Shown here piece by piece: positions 26,439 to 34,581 of a stretch of 64,000 nucleotides of DNA (within the stretch, counting starts at the first letter, position 1; each line of letters opens with the position of its first letter). Under the pieces are notes generated by a model. The model saw only the letters and a program-made list of their open reading frames with translations. It had not been told where the DNA came from and made no database searches. The position numbers and the translations under genes were made by a program. Source of the stretch: Nonomuraea typhae (lineage in GTDB: Bacteria > Actinomycetota > Actinomycetes > Streptosporangiales > Streptosporangiaceae); contig NZ_VRLV01000012.1 in assembly GCF_009760925.1 (NCBI RefSeq), forward strand, positions 1 through 64,000. Direction: 5' to 3'.

Positions 26439-28046
26439 TCACCGGGCACGATCCCGGCGCAGGGCCCGGCCCGGCAGGCGGCCGGTGGGCCGGCCGTCGG
26501 CGAACGCGGTCTCCCCGTTGACCAGCACGTGGCGGACGCCGCGGGCGTAGCGGTGGGGGTCCTCGTAGGTCGCGAGGTCGGCGACCGTGCCGGGGTCGAA
26601 CACGACGACGTCGGCGTAGGCGCCGGGGGTGAGCACGCCGCGGTCGCGCAGGCCGAGGTTGCCGGCCGGCAGGCCGGTCATCCGGCGCACCGCCTCGCCG
26701 AGGGTCAGCAGCCCCTCGTCGCGGACGTACGTGCCGAGAACGCGGGCGAACGTCCCGTAGGCCCGTGGATGCGTGGGCATGCCGAGGTGGGGTGGTTCGG
26801 CGGCATGGGTCTCGGCGTCGGAGCCGACGGAGACCCACGGGTTGCGCAGCGCGGTCCGCAGGACGTCCTCGTTCATCATGAAGTACACGGCGTGCAGCGC
26901 CGGATCCCGCTCGACCAGTTCCAGCAGCATCTCCACCGGGTCGATGCCGCGCTCCTGCGCGGCCTGCCGGAGGCTGAGCCCCCGGTAGCGGGCCGTGGGC
27001 CCCTTGGGGCCGGGCAGCAGCAGCACGCCGTCCGCGCCGCCCGAGGCCAGATAGATGTTCTCCCAGCGCTCCGACGGCGTGCGGACGCCCTCGCGGATGC
27101 GGGCGCGCTCGGCCGGGTCGGCCAGCCGGGCCGTGAGCGCCGCGTGGCCGCCCTCGTGGAAGTGCGGCGGGATCGCGGCGGCGAGCTGGGTCTGCCCGGC
27201 GAGGTAGGGGTAGACGTCGGCGGTCACCGGCTGGCCCTGGGCGCGGGCGGCCTCGATGCGTTCGACGGCGTGGGCCATCTTCGGCCAGTTGCGCCGCCCC
27301 GCCGCCTTGAGATGGTAGACCTCCGCGCGCACCCCGGCCCGGCGGCCGATCTCGATCAGCTCGTCGACCGCGTCCAGAAAGTGGTCGCCCTCGCTGCGCA
27401 GATGCGAGATGTACATGCCGTCGTGCCGTGCGACGACCTCGCACAACGCGACCAGCTCGGCGGTCGGCGCGAAGCACCCCGGCGGGTAGATCAGCGCCGA
27501 CCCCAGGCCCAGCGCGCCGTCGGCCATCTCCTCGTCCAGGACGCCCCGCACGCGGGAGAGCTCGGCCGCGCTCATCGGCCGGTCGTCCGAGCCCGCCCCG
27601 ATCATGCGCAGGTTGTGCGCGCCGACGAAGCTCGCGACCTTCTGGACCACGCCCTTGCTCTCCAGATGCGCCAGGAACTCCGACAACCGCTCCCACACCA
27701 GCGGGGGAGTGCCGGCACCGAAGCCCGCCTCCAGCTCCGCCCTGATCGCCGGGGTGAGGGGGCCGATCGACAGCCCTTCGCCGAAGATCTGGGTGGTGAC
27801 GCCCTGGTAGAGGTCGGACAGGCCACGGCCGTCCGACTCCAGGGTGAAGTACGCGTGACTCAGCACGTTCACGAAGCCAGGCGCGACCACCAGCCCGGCG
27901 GCGTCGAGCACGGGCGCGCCGCGGCCGTCCAGCCCGGGGCCGATCGCCACGATGCGATCGCCCTCGACCAGGACGTCGGCCACGCGACCCGGGCCACCGT
28001 TGCCGTCATGGACAGTGCCACCGCGAATCATCACTGAAGACGCCAT
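26439..28046 (-). CDS. N-acyl-D-amino-acid deacylase (D-aminoacylase family)
   Basis: This 535-residue amidohydrolase-superfamily enzyme has an N-terminal beta-sandwich (GGTVHDGNGGPGRVADVLVE), the sequence VAPGFVNVLSHAYFTLES, QGVTTQIFGEG, HNLRM, YISHLRSEGD, EVYHLKAAG, and a C-terminal RDRGVLTPGAYADVVVFDP. These are signatures of D-aminoacylases/N-acyl-D-glutamate deacylases. The usual first metal motif HxHxD reads SHAYF, so the metal site may be of the one-zinc type. With the peptide importer it probably processes N-acyl or D-residue-containing peptides. It diverges from the permease genes across a 152-bp promoter region. Confidence 0.88.
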   Translation of the reverse strand: MASSVMIRGGTVHDGNGGPGRVADVLVEGDRIVAIGPGLDGRGAPVLDAAGLVVAPGFVNVLSHAYFTLESDGRGLSDLYQGVTTQIFGEGLSIGPLTPAIRAELEAGFGAGTPPLVWERLSEFLAHLESKGVVQKVASFVGAHNLRMIGAGSDDRPMSAAELSRVRGVLDEEMADGALGLGSALIYPPGCFAPTAELVALCEVVARHDGMYISHLRSEGDHFLDAVDELIEIGRRAGVRAEVYHLKAAGRRNWPKMAHAVERIEAARAQGQPVTADVYPYLAGQTQLAAAIPPHFHEGGHAALTARLADPAERARIREGVRTPSERWENIYLASGGADGVLLLPGPKGPTARYRGLSLRQAAQERGIDPVEMLLELVERDPALHAVYFMMNEDVLRTALRNPWVSVGSDAETHAAEPPHLGMPTHPRAYGTFARVLGTYVRDEGLLTLGEAVRRMTGLPAGNLGLRDRGVLTPGAYADVVVFDPGTVADLATYEDPHRYARGVRHVLVNGETAFADGRPTGRLPGRALRRDRAR

Positions 28047-28079
28047 GCGGGCATCCTGCGACGGCCGGCTCGCCGAACC

Positions 28080-28117
28080 TTCATCGAATCCGATGAACTG
28101 ACGCCGACTTTACGTCG
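28080..28117. promoter_or_regulatory. Palindromic operators in the divergent importer promoter
   Basis: TTCATCG-AATC-CGATGAA (28080-28097) is a perfect 7-bp inverted repeat. A second, shorter dyad CGAC-N5-GTCG follows at about 28105-28117. They lie between the D-aminoacylase/binding-protein unit and the permease/ATPase unit, so one regulator could control both. No regulator gene lies beside them, and the binding protein family is unknown. Confidence 0.55.
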
Positions 28118-28198
28118 CAGCCGACGAAGTGCACGCGGGACAGAACGACTGCACTGGGTTACCGACGCTCATCTCCGACGGATGCCGGTGACCCGATC

Positions 28199-29179
28199 GT
28201 GCTCACTTTCACGCTGCGCCGCCTCCTGATCGCCTTTCCGGTGATCGTGGCCTCGACCTTCGTCGTGTTCCTGCTCGTGACCATGTCCGGCGACCCGCTC
28301 GCCAACCTCAAGGGCCGCAACCCGCCGCCGTCCCCGCAGGTCGTCGCCGTCGAGGCGCAGCGGCTGCACCTGGACCAGCCCGTGCTGCAGCGCTACTGGA
28401 CGTGGATCGCCGGCGTGGCCCGCGGCGACTTCGGCCCCTCGGTGCGCACCAACGTGGACATCGGCCACGAGATCGCCACCAGGTTCGGCGTCACCCTGCG
28501 GCTCATCGCCGTGGCCGTCGTCCTGGCGCTCCTGCTCGCCGTGGTGGTCGGCGTCCTGAGCGCGGTGAAGCAGTACTCGGGCCTCGACTACGGATTCACC
28601 TTCGCCGCGTTCCTGTTCCTGTCGATGCCGTCGTTCTGGTTCGCCGTCCTGCTCAAACAGGGCGGCATCTCCCTCAACCAGCTCGTCGGCGAACAGGTGG
28701 TGTACACGATCGGGGAGAAATCGGTCGTCGTGGACGGCGACGCCTGGGCCCGGCTGGCGGACACGGCCGGCCACATGGTGCTGCCGACGATCTCGCTGGC
28801 GCTGATCTCGTTCGGCGCGTGGAGCCGGTTCCAGCGCGCGTCGATGCTCGACGTGCTCAACAGCGACTACGTCCTGTTCGCGCGGGCCAAGGGGCTCTCG
28901 CGGCGCCGCGTCGTCGTACGGCACGCGTTGCGCACCGCGCTCATCCCCATGACCACGGTGACCGCGCTCGACTTCGCCTCCCTGATCTCCGGCGCGGTGA
29001 TCACCGAGACGGTCTTCCAATGGCGCGGGCTCGGCGACTTCCTCGTCACCTCGGTCAACCAGCGCGACGCCTACGCGGTGCTCGCCTGGCTGCTCGTGGT
29101 CGCCGTGGCGGTCATCGTGTTCAACCTCGTCGCCGACCTGCTCTACGCCCTTCTCGACCCGAGGATTCGCTATGAGTGA
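28199..29179 (+). CDS. Peptide ABC transporter permease, DppB type
   Basis: This 326-residue inner-membrane permease has six hydrophobic helices. The first helix is typical (FTLRRLLIAFPVIVASTFVV). The EAA loop includes DYVLFARAKGLSRRRVVVRH, which contacts the ATPase, and the C-terminal part GAVITETVFQWRGLGDFLV is diagnostic of DppB/OppB. It starts with GTG at 28199 and overlaps the next permease by 8 bp. It is the first gene of a dppBCDF-like operon serving the substrate-binding lipoprotein on the other strand. Confidence 0.94.
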   Translation: MLTFTLRRLLIAFPVIVASTFVVFLLVTMSGDPLANLKGRNPPPSPQVVAVEAQRLHLDQPVLQRYWTWIAGVARGDFGPSVRTNVDIGHEIATRFGVTLRLIAVAVVLALLLAVVVGVLSAVKQYSGLDYGFTFAAFLFLSMPSFWFAVLLKQGGISLNQLVGEQVVYTIGEKSVVVDGDAWARLADTAGHMVLPTISLALISFGAWSRFQRASMLDVLNSDYVLFARAKGLSRRRVVVRHALRTALIPMTTVTALDFASLISGAVITETVFQWRGLGDFLVTSVNQRDAYAVLAWLLVVAVAVIVFNLVADLLYALLDPRIRYE

Positions 29180-30086
29180 CGACACCGGGACGGTGCTCCG
29201 CCGCGCGGCGGCCCCGCCGTACCCCGTCGAGGTGCGCCGGCGCGGCCAGGCCGAGCTGGTGGTGCGCCGCTTCCTGCGGCACAGGGCGGCGGTGGCCAGC
29301 CTCGTGCTGTTCGCCGGCGTCCTCCTCCTGGCCTTCGCCGGCGGCGCGCTCTGGCGCTACGACTACGCCGACATCACCTCGGCGGTCTCCGCCCCGCCCT
29401 CGCTCGAGCATCCCTTCGGCACCGACAACCTCGGCCACGACACCTTCGCCCAGGTGTTGCGCGGCACCCAGCGCTCGATCGAGATCGCGCTGCTCATCGC
29501 GTTCCTGTCCGGGCTGGCCGGCACCCTGTGGGGGGCCTTCTCCGGCTACTACCGCGGCATCACCGACAGCGTGATGATGCGCTTGGCCGACCTGGTCCTC
29601 ACCCTGCCGCTGCTGGCGGTCGCCGCCGTGCTCACCCGTGGGACCTCCGGTTCGTGGTGGTTCGTCGCCCTCGTGATCGCCTCCCTGCAGTGGGCGTACG
29701 TCTCCCGCGTGGTGCGGGGCGTTGTGCTGTCCCTGCGGGAGAAGGAGTACGTCGAGGCCAGCCGCGCGCTCGGCGCCACCGACCGCTGGATCATCTTCCG
29801 GCACCTGATCCCGAACGCGCTCGGGCCGATCATCGTCAACGTCACGATCCTCGTGGCCGCCGCCATCCTGGTCGAAACCGCCCTGTCCTTCCTCGGGCTG
29901 GGCGTCCAGCCGCCCGACACCTCCCTCGGCCTGCTGGTCAGCGAAGCCGACACGGCCGTCAGCACCCGGCCCTGGCTGTTCTACTTCCCCGGCGCGTTCA
30001 TCGTGGTGATCGCCCTGACCATCAACTTCATCGGAGACGGCCTGCGCGACGCCTTCGACCCCACCCAGCGGAAGGTCCGCTCATGA
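29172..30086 (+). CDS. Peptide ABC transporter permease, DppC type
   Basis: This 304-residue permease has an N-terminal polar stretch (residues 1-35), one helix (ASLVLFAGVLLLAFAGGALW), HPFGTDNLGHDTFAQVLRGT typical of DppC/OppC, and five further helices. The EAA loop is YVEASRALGATDRWIIFRH. It pairs with the DppB-type subunit to form the pore. Its ATG lies inside the end of the upstream gene and its stop overlaps the ATPase start (ATGA), so the operon is fully translationally coupled. Confidence 0.95.
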   Translation: MSDDTGTVLRRAAAPPYPVEVRRRGQAELVVRRFLRHRAAVASLVLFAGVLLLAFAGGALWRYDYADITSAVSAPPSLEHPFGTDNLGHDTFAQVLRGTQRSIEIALLIAFLSGLAGTLWGAFSGYYRGITDSVMMRLADLVLTLPLLAVAAVLTRGTSGSWWFVALVIASLQWAYVSRVVRGVVLSLREKEYVEASRALGATDRWIIFRHLIPNALGPIIVNVTILVAAAILVETALSFLGLGVQPPDTSLGLLVSEADTAVSTRPWLFYFPGAFIVVIALTINFIGDGLRDAFDPTQRKVRS

Positions 30087-31129
30087 GCGAACGCGAGATC
30101 GTCCTGGAGGTCGAGGACCTCACCGTGTCGTTCCCGACCGAAGACGGCCTGGTCAGGGCGGTCCGCGGCGTCAGCTACGCGCTGCGGCGGGGCGAGGTGC
30201 TCGGCATCGTCGGCGAATCGGGCTCGGGCAAGTCGGTCACCTCGATGGCGGTGATGGGCCTGCTGCCGGGCTCGGCCAAGGTCGGCGGCTCGGTGCGCTT
30301 CCGCGGCCGGGAGCTGATCGGGGCGCGGGACAAGGACCTGCGGGCCATCCGCGGCGGCCGGATCGCCATGGTCTTCCAGGACCCGATGACCTCGCTCAAC
30401 CCCGTCTACCCGGTGGGCGACCAGATCGCCGAGGCGGTCAGGGCGCACAACGACGTCAGCGCCGCGACCGCGCGCGAGCGCGCGGTCGAACTCCTGGCGA
30501 TGATGCAGATCCCCCAGCCGAGAGAACGCGCCCGCGACTACCCGCACGAATTCTCCGGAGGCATGCGCCAGCGTGTCGTCATCGCCACCGCCATGGCCAA
30601 CGACCCCGACGTCATCATCGCCGACGAACCCACCACCGCGCTCGACGTGACCGTCCAGGCGCAGGTGCTGCGGGCCCTGGAGACCGCGCGGGAGGCGACC
30701 GGCGCCGCCATGGTGCTGATCACCCACGATCTGGGCGTCGTCGCCGGTACGGCCGACCGCGTCCTGGTCATGTACGCGGGCCGGCCGGTCGAACTCGGGA
30801 GCGTCGAGGCCATCTACTACGGGCCGCGCATGCCGTACACGCTGGGCCTGATCGGCAGCCTGCCCCGGCTGGACGAGGCCCGCCGGGGCGAGCGGCTGGT
30901 CCCGATCACCGGCTCGCCGCCGTCCCTGCTCGACCTGCCGCCGGGCTGCCCGTTCGCGCCGCGCTGCCCGATGCGCCAGGAGACCTGCGAGACGACCGAG
31001 CCCGGCCTGCTCGCCGCCTCCGCCCCCGGCCACCTGGCCGCCTGCCACTTCTCCGCCGACCTCGAAGGGCGGCGTCCCGCGGACGTCTTCGCCCGCACCT
31101 CGGCCGACACCACCGGAGGCGCACGATGA
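30083..31129 (+). CDS. Peptide ABC transporter ATPase, DppD/OppD type
   Basis: This 348-residue ATPase has Walker A GESGSGKSV, Q-loop MVFQDPMTSLNP, signature FSGGMRQRVVIA, Walker B VIIADEPTTALDV and switch His in LITHDLG. The C-terminal oligopeptide/dipeptide domain contains the Cys cluster GCPFAPRCPMRQETC and CHF, which in DppD/OppD proteins binds an iron-sulfur cluster or metal. The true start is the ATG at 30083, in the ATGA overlap with dppC; the frame is open far upstream but without family similarity. Confidence 0.95.
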   Translation: MSEREIVLEVEDLTVSFPTEDGLVRAVRGVSYALRRGEVLGIVGESGSGKSVTSMAVMGLLPGSAKVGGSVRFRGRELIGARDKDLRAIRGGRIAMVFQDPMTSLNPVYPVGDQIAEAVRAHNDVSAATARERAVELLAMMQIPQPRERARDYPHEFSGGMRQRVVIATAMANDPDVIIADEPTTALDVTVQAQVLRALETAREATGAAMVLITHDLGVVAGTADRVLVMYAGRPVELGSVEAIYYGPRMPYTLGLIGSLPRLDEARRGERLVPITGSPPSLLDLPPGCPFAPRCPMRQETCETTEPGLLAASAPGHLAACHFSADLEGRRPADVFARTSADTTGGAR

Positions 31130-32145
31130 CCCTGCTTTCCGTGCGGGATCTGGTCAAGCACTACCCGGTCCGCGGCAAGGGCGTGTTCCGGCGGACGACC
31201 GGACAGGTGCACGCCGTGTGCGGGGTCTCGTTCGACCTGCGCCGGGGCGAGACCCTCGGCCTGGTCGGCGAATCGGGCTCCGGCAAGTCGACCACCGGGC
31301 GCGCCGTACTCAACCTGCAGGCGCCCACCTCGGGACGGGTGCTGTTCGACGGCCACGACCTCGCCGCCGCCGGCGCCGCGGAGATGCGCAGGCTGCGGCG
31401 GCGCATGCAGATCGTCTTCCAGGACCCGTACGCCTCCCTCGACCCCCGCATGACCGTCGGCGACGCCGTCGCCGAGCCGCTGCGCATCCATGACGCCTAC
31501 CGCCAGGACGGCCACGACCGGGTGCGCGAACTCCTCGCCACGGTCGGGCTCAACCCCGAGCACGGCAACCGGTACCCGCACGAGTTCTCGGGCGGCCAGC
31601 GGCAGCGCGTCGGCATCGCCCGCGCGCTGGCGATGCGGCCGGAACTGATCGTGCTCGACGAACCGGTGTCGGCGCTCGACGTCTCGATCCAGGCGGGCGT
31701 GGTGAACCTGCTCGAGGACCTCCAGGAGCAGCTCGGCCTGGCGTACCTGTTCGTGGCCCACGACCTGTCGGTGGTCCGGCACATCGCGCACCGGGTGGCG
31801 GTGATGTACCTCGGCCGGATCGTCGAGATCGGCGACACCGGCGAACTGTTCGACCACCCCGCACACCCGTACACGCAGGCGCTCATCTCGGCCATCCCGC
31901 TGCCCGACCCGCGGCGCGAACGGGTCAGGGCGCGCGAGCGCGTCATCATCGGCGGCGATGCCCCCAGCCCGGTCAGCCCGCCGAGCGGCTGCCGCTTCCG
32001 CACCCGCTGCCCGGCGTTCACGCAGCTGAGCGAGGGCGAGCGGGCGGTCTGCGCCGAGCGGGTGCCCGAGCTGATCGACCGCGGCAACGGCCACCCGGCC
32101 GCCTGCCACTACGCGGGCGGTGCTCACGCGCGTCCCCGCCCTTGA
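31126..32145 (+). CDS. Peptide ABC transporter ATPase, DppF/OppF type
   Basis: This 339-residue ATPase has Walker A GESGSGKSTTGR, Q-loop IVFQDPYASLDPRMTVGD, signature FSGGQRQRVGIARAL, Walker B LIVLDEPVSALDVSIQ and switch His FVAHDLSVV. Its C-terminal Cys motif is GCRFRTRCPAF. It forms the heterodimeric motor with the preceding ATPase. It overlaps that gene by ATGA and is the last gene of the importer operon, followed by a very strong convergent terminator. Confidence 0.95.
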   Translation: MTLLSVRDLVKHYPVRGKGVFRRTTGQVHAVCGVSFDLRRGETLGLVGESGSGKSTTGRAVLNLQAPTSGRVLFDGHDLAAAGAAEMRRLRRRMQIVFQDPYASLDPRMTVGDAVAEPLRIHDAYRQDGHDRVRELLATVGLNPEHGNRYPHEFSGGQRQRVGIARALAMRPELIVLDEPVSALDVSIQAGVVNLLEDLQEQLGLAYLFVAHDLSVVRHIAHRVAVMYLGRIVEIGDTGELFDHPAHPYTQALISAIPLPDPRRERVRARERVIIGGDAPSPVSPPSGCRFRTRCPAFTQLSEGERAVCAERVPELIDRGNGHPAACHYAGGAHARPRP

Positions 32146-32169
32146 CCGGAACCTCGTGCCCGCCGGGAC

Positions 32170-32204
32170 GCGGTGTCCGCGCGCGGCACGCGCGCGGACA
32201 CCGC
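32170..32204. terminator. Bidirectional terminator with 16-bp perfect stem
   Basis: GCGGTGTCCGCGCGCG (32170-32185), loop GCA, CGCGCGCGGACACCGC (32189-32204). It sits exactly between the ends of two convergent genes (32145 and 32210) and should terminate both. Confidence 0.85.
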
Positions 32205-32209
32205 CGCCG

Positions 32210-32677
32210 TCAGGCCGGCACGGGGGCCGGCCTGTTGATGAGCGCGATGTTCATCCAGAAGCCGGCCGAGGCGAGCACCATCATCAGGGTGGCCATCGCC
32301 TTGTCGTCGAAGTGCCCGGCGACCTCGAGGTACAGGTCGTCCGGCACCCGTTCCCGGCCACGCGCGCCGGGCTGGAACACGGCGTCGGTCAGCGCCAGCG
32401 CGGCCCGCTCGGCATCGGTGAAGTACGGCGCGTCCCGCCAGGTCGCCACGGCGGCGATCCTGGCCTCGGACTCGCCCGCCGCACGCAGGTCGGCCGAGTG
32501 CCGCATCACCTGGTAGGTGCTGCCGACGATCTGGCCGGCACGCAGGTAGACCAGGCTGGTCGTGGCCGTCGGCACCGAGCCGTTGCCGACGGCCCTGACC
32601 ATCGTGCCGGCCAGCTCCTGGATCTCGGGCAGGTGGGTGTTGGCGTCGGGGATTCGTGCTCCCACGGTGTCCTCCAT
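32210..32677 (-). CDS. Carboxymuconolactone decarboxylase-like (AhpD fold) protein lacking the redox cysteines
   Basis: This 155-residue all-helical CMD/AhpD-fold protein has the central segment LVYLRAGQIVGSTYQVMRHS, which aligns with the family pattern (Q-x-x-G-C-x-Y-C-x-x-H-S). Both cysteines are replaced (Ser and Gln), and the whole protein contains no Cys, so AhpD-type peroxidase chemistry is excluded. The C-terminal block (DDKAMATLMMVLASAGFWMN) is conserved. It lies 24 bp behind the ECF sigma factor gene on the same strand. That is the classic gene neighbourhood of ECF41 sigma factors, whose partners are often COG2128 proteins. Its own -35-like TGTCACA overlaps the end of the sigma gene. 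Confidence 0.85.
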   Translation of the reverse strand: MEDTVGARIPDANTHLPEIQELAGTMVRAVGNGSVPTATTSLVYLRAGQIVGSTYQVMRHSADLRAAGESEARIAAVATWRDAPYFTDAERAALALTDAVFQPGARGRERVPDDLYLEVAGHFDDKAMATLMMVLASAGFWMNIALINRPAPVPA

Positions 32678-32698
32678 GTGCTCAGGAAATCGTTGTCG

Positions 32699-32732
32699 CC
32701 TCTATGAGCCCTCGCGCGCCGGCGATGTGACA
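32699..32732 (-). promoter_or_regulatory. Candidate ECF41 promoter for the CMD-like gene
   Basis: On the minus strand TGTCACA (32732-32726) is followed by a 16-17 bp GC-rich spacer and GGGCTCAT. The -35 box equals the one in front of the sigma gene and equals the known ECF41 -35 element. The distance to the start codon is about 50 bp. The box lies inside the sigma gene's last codons, so part of the match could be coincidental. Confidence 0.5.
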
Positions 32733-33595
32733 GGAATCCCGGCGGCGTCGGCGAACCGGCTGACCAGCTCGGGGTCGCGGAGCCCGTCGATGGCGACGAT
32801 CCTGTCGTCCGCGACGGTGAACACCAGCACGCCGAACGGCCGGCCGCCGACGGTGATCAACGCGCCGACCGCACCGTGGACCAGTACGGGCTGCAGCCGC
32901 CCGCCGTGCGGGCCGCGGGTTTGCGCGGCCACGGCTTCCGCCCCGCGGACCACGACCCGCCGCCCGTCGGCCCCGAAGTCGGAGGTCAGGACCACCTCGG
33001 GATCGAGGATCCGGACCAGGGCGTCGAAGTCACCGGCCCGTGAGGCGGCGTAGAAGGCGTCGACCACCTGCCGCTGGCGTGCCAGACGCGGGTCGGGCGA
33101 CGGGATCTCGGCGCCGTTCACCCGGCGCCGTGCCCGGCTGGCCAGCTGCCGCGCGGCAGCCGGCGTGCGGCCCACGATCCCGGCGATCTCGTCGAACGGC
33201 AGCTCGAACATGTCGTGCAGCACGAACGCCAGCCGCTCGGCCGGACTGAGCCGGTCGAGCACCACGAGCAGGGCCAGCCCGACCGAGTCGGCCAGCAACG
33301 CCTCCTGTTCGGGGTCGAGCTCGCCGTCCCGGACCGTGACCGGCTCGGGCGGATGCGGCTCCTCCCGCCGCTGCCGCCGGGAACGCAGCGCGTGCAGGCA
33401 TTCCCGGGCCACGACGGTGGTCAGCCAGCCGGCGAGGTTGTCGATCTGGTTCGCGTCGGATCGGCAGAGCCGCAGCCAGGCGTCCTGGACGGCGTCGTCG
33501 GCCTCGGCCATCGAACCCAGCATCCGGTAGGCCGCCGCCCGCAGCCGGGGCCGGTGCTGCTCGAAACGCTCGGCCAGCCACTCGGTCTCCTCCAT
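32702..33595 (-). CDS. ECF sigma factor with C-terminal SnoaL-like domain (ECF41/SigJ type)
   Basis: This 297-residue extracytoplasmic-function sigma factor has region 2 (RLRAAAYRMLGSMAEADDAV, then DAWLRL) and region 4 (LDRLSPAERLAFVLHDMFEL, then IAGIVGRTPAAARQLASRAR). A fused SnoaL/NTF2-like C-terminal domain of about 115 residues starts near ARQRQVVDAFYAASRAGDFD. In ECF41 proteins this extension replaces an anti-sigma factor and modulates activity. The linker has PPEPVTVRDG instead of the more usual WLPEP motif. The genomic partner (COG2128) and a TGTCACA box 57 bp upstream of the start support autoregulation. The stimulus is unknown. Confidence 0.93.
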   Translation of the reverse strand: MEETEWLAERFEQHRPRLRAAAYRMLGSMAEADDAVQDAWLRLCRSDANQIDNLAGWLTTVVARECLHALRSRRQRREEPHPPEPVTVRDGELDPEQEALLADSVGLALLVVLDRLSPAERLAFVLHDMFELPFDEIAGIVGRTPAAARQLASRARRRVNGAEIPSPDPRLARQRQVVDAFYAASRAGDFDALVRILDPEVVLTSDFGADGRRVVVRGAEAVAAQTRGPHGGRLQPVLVHGAVGALITVGGRPFGVLVFTVADDRIVAIDGLRDPELVSRFADAAGIPVTSPAREGS

Positions 33596-33627
33596 CGGTC
33601 ACATCATCCCCTCGTCAAGGCTCAAGG

Positions 33628-33658
33628 ACATGAACCCGCGACGGCGGCGAATGTGACA
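33628..33658 (-). promoter_or_regulatory. Candidate autoregulated ECF41 promoter of the sigma gene
   Basis: Minus-strand TGTCACA (33658-33652) is followed by TTCGCCGCCG, more spacer, and GGGTTCAT near 33637-33630. The layout nearly matches the candidate promoter of the downstream CMD-like gene (TGTCACATCGCCG, then GGGCTCAT). Confidence 0.55.
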
Positions 33659-33660
33659 GA

Positions 33661-33703
33661 AGCAACTCTGGTTGACAACGTGAATTAGTCAACTAGAGTT
33701 GCT
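33661..33703 (+). promoter_or_regulatory. Palindrome-embedded promoter for a leaderless CPBP gene
   Basis: AGCAACTCTGGTTGAC (33661-33676) and GTCAACTAGAGTTGCT (33688-33703) form a 16-bp inverted repeat with one mismatch and an 11-bp spacer. Within it TTGACA (33672-33677), a 16-bp spacer and TAGAGT (33694-33699) make a good sigma-70-type promoter. Transcription would begin about at the ATG at 33708, so the mRNA is probably leaderless and a bound repressor would cover the whole promoter. Confidence 0.7.
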
Positions 33704-33707
33704 TGTC

Positions 33708-34475
33708 ATGGATGTCACGACAACCCGCTCACTCGCCGGGCAGCACTCCTTGCCGCTGTCGATCGGGCTTCACCTCGTTCCCGGTCTGCTGATCGTCGGG
33801 GCCTATCTGCTCATCGGATCGCCACTGGCCGCGGCGCTCGGCTTTCCCGCCCACATGGGGTGGGTGATCGCCATGTGCGCCGGGCTCGCGCCCGTCCAGC
33901 TGGGCCTGCTCGCCTACCTGGGCTGGAAGCGGAACGGCAGGCTGACGTTCAAGGGCGTCGTCGGCTACACCGGCAGGCCGCTCCGGCCGGGCAAGCTCAC
34001 CGCTCTCGTCGCCCCGCTGGTCGTGGTGGTGTTCGTCGCGTCCGTGGTGATCGCGCCGCTGGACGCGGTCGTCTACCGCACCTTCTTCACCTGGATTCCG
34101 TTCGAGGTGACCAACGGCGCCGGCGGATTCCTCCAGGGCCACGACCGTTCCACGGTGGTGCTGTCGCTGTCCCTGTCGCTGGTGCTCACCGGAATCGTGC
34201 TGCCCGCGATCGAAGAGCTCTACTTCCGCGGGTTTCTGCTGCCGCGCATGGCGCATCTGGGCAGGGCGGCGCCGGTCCTGAACGCCGTGCTGTTCTCGCT
34301 CTACCACTTCTGGACGCCGTGGATGCTCCTCTCCAGGATCGGGTTCTTCCTGCCCGCCGTCTGGGCCACGTGGCGGACCAAGGACCTCCGGATCTCGGTG
34401 TGGGTGCACTGCCTGTCGAACACGATCACCCAGGCTCTGGTGCTCGCGTCCGTTGTGCTCGGGGTCGCGGCCTGA
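33708..34475 (+). CDS. CPBP family intramembrane metalloprotease
   Basis: This 255-residue polytopic protein has about seven hydrophobic helices. It carries the Abi/CPBP motifs: IEELYFRGFLLPRM (EExxxR with two glutamates), FSLYHFWTPW (FxxxH) and a C-terminal helix with SVWVHCLSNTITQ (HxxxN). These residues form the glutamate/histidine active site of type II CAAX prenyl endopeptidase-like proteases. In bacteria they act in signal-peptide or bacteriocin-immunity processing, and the substrate here is unknown. I chose ATG at 33708 because it coincides with the predicted transcription start; an upstream TTG lies inside the operator. Confidence 0.9.
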   Translation: MDVTTTRSLAGQHSLPLSIGLHLVPGLLIVGAYLLIGSPLAAALGFPAHMGWVIAMCAGLAPVQLGLLAYLGWKRNGRLTFKGVVGYTGRPLRPGKLTALVAPLVVVVFVASVVIAPLDAVVYRTFFTWIPFEVTNGAGGFLQGHDRSTVVLSLSLSLVLTGIVLPAIEELYFRGFLLPRMAHLGRAAPVLNAVLFSLYHFWTPWMLLSRIGFFLPAVWATWRTKDLRISVWVHCLSNTITQALVLASVVLGVAA

Positions 34476-34581
34476 CGACGGCTCGGTGCCGCAGGGTGGG
34501 CCTTTACGCTCTCCTGAGCACTTCGATGGCGAATCCGCCCAGGAGCATGGCGATTGTGCGGTCCCGGTGCCCTTGTCGCGC

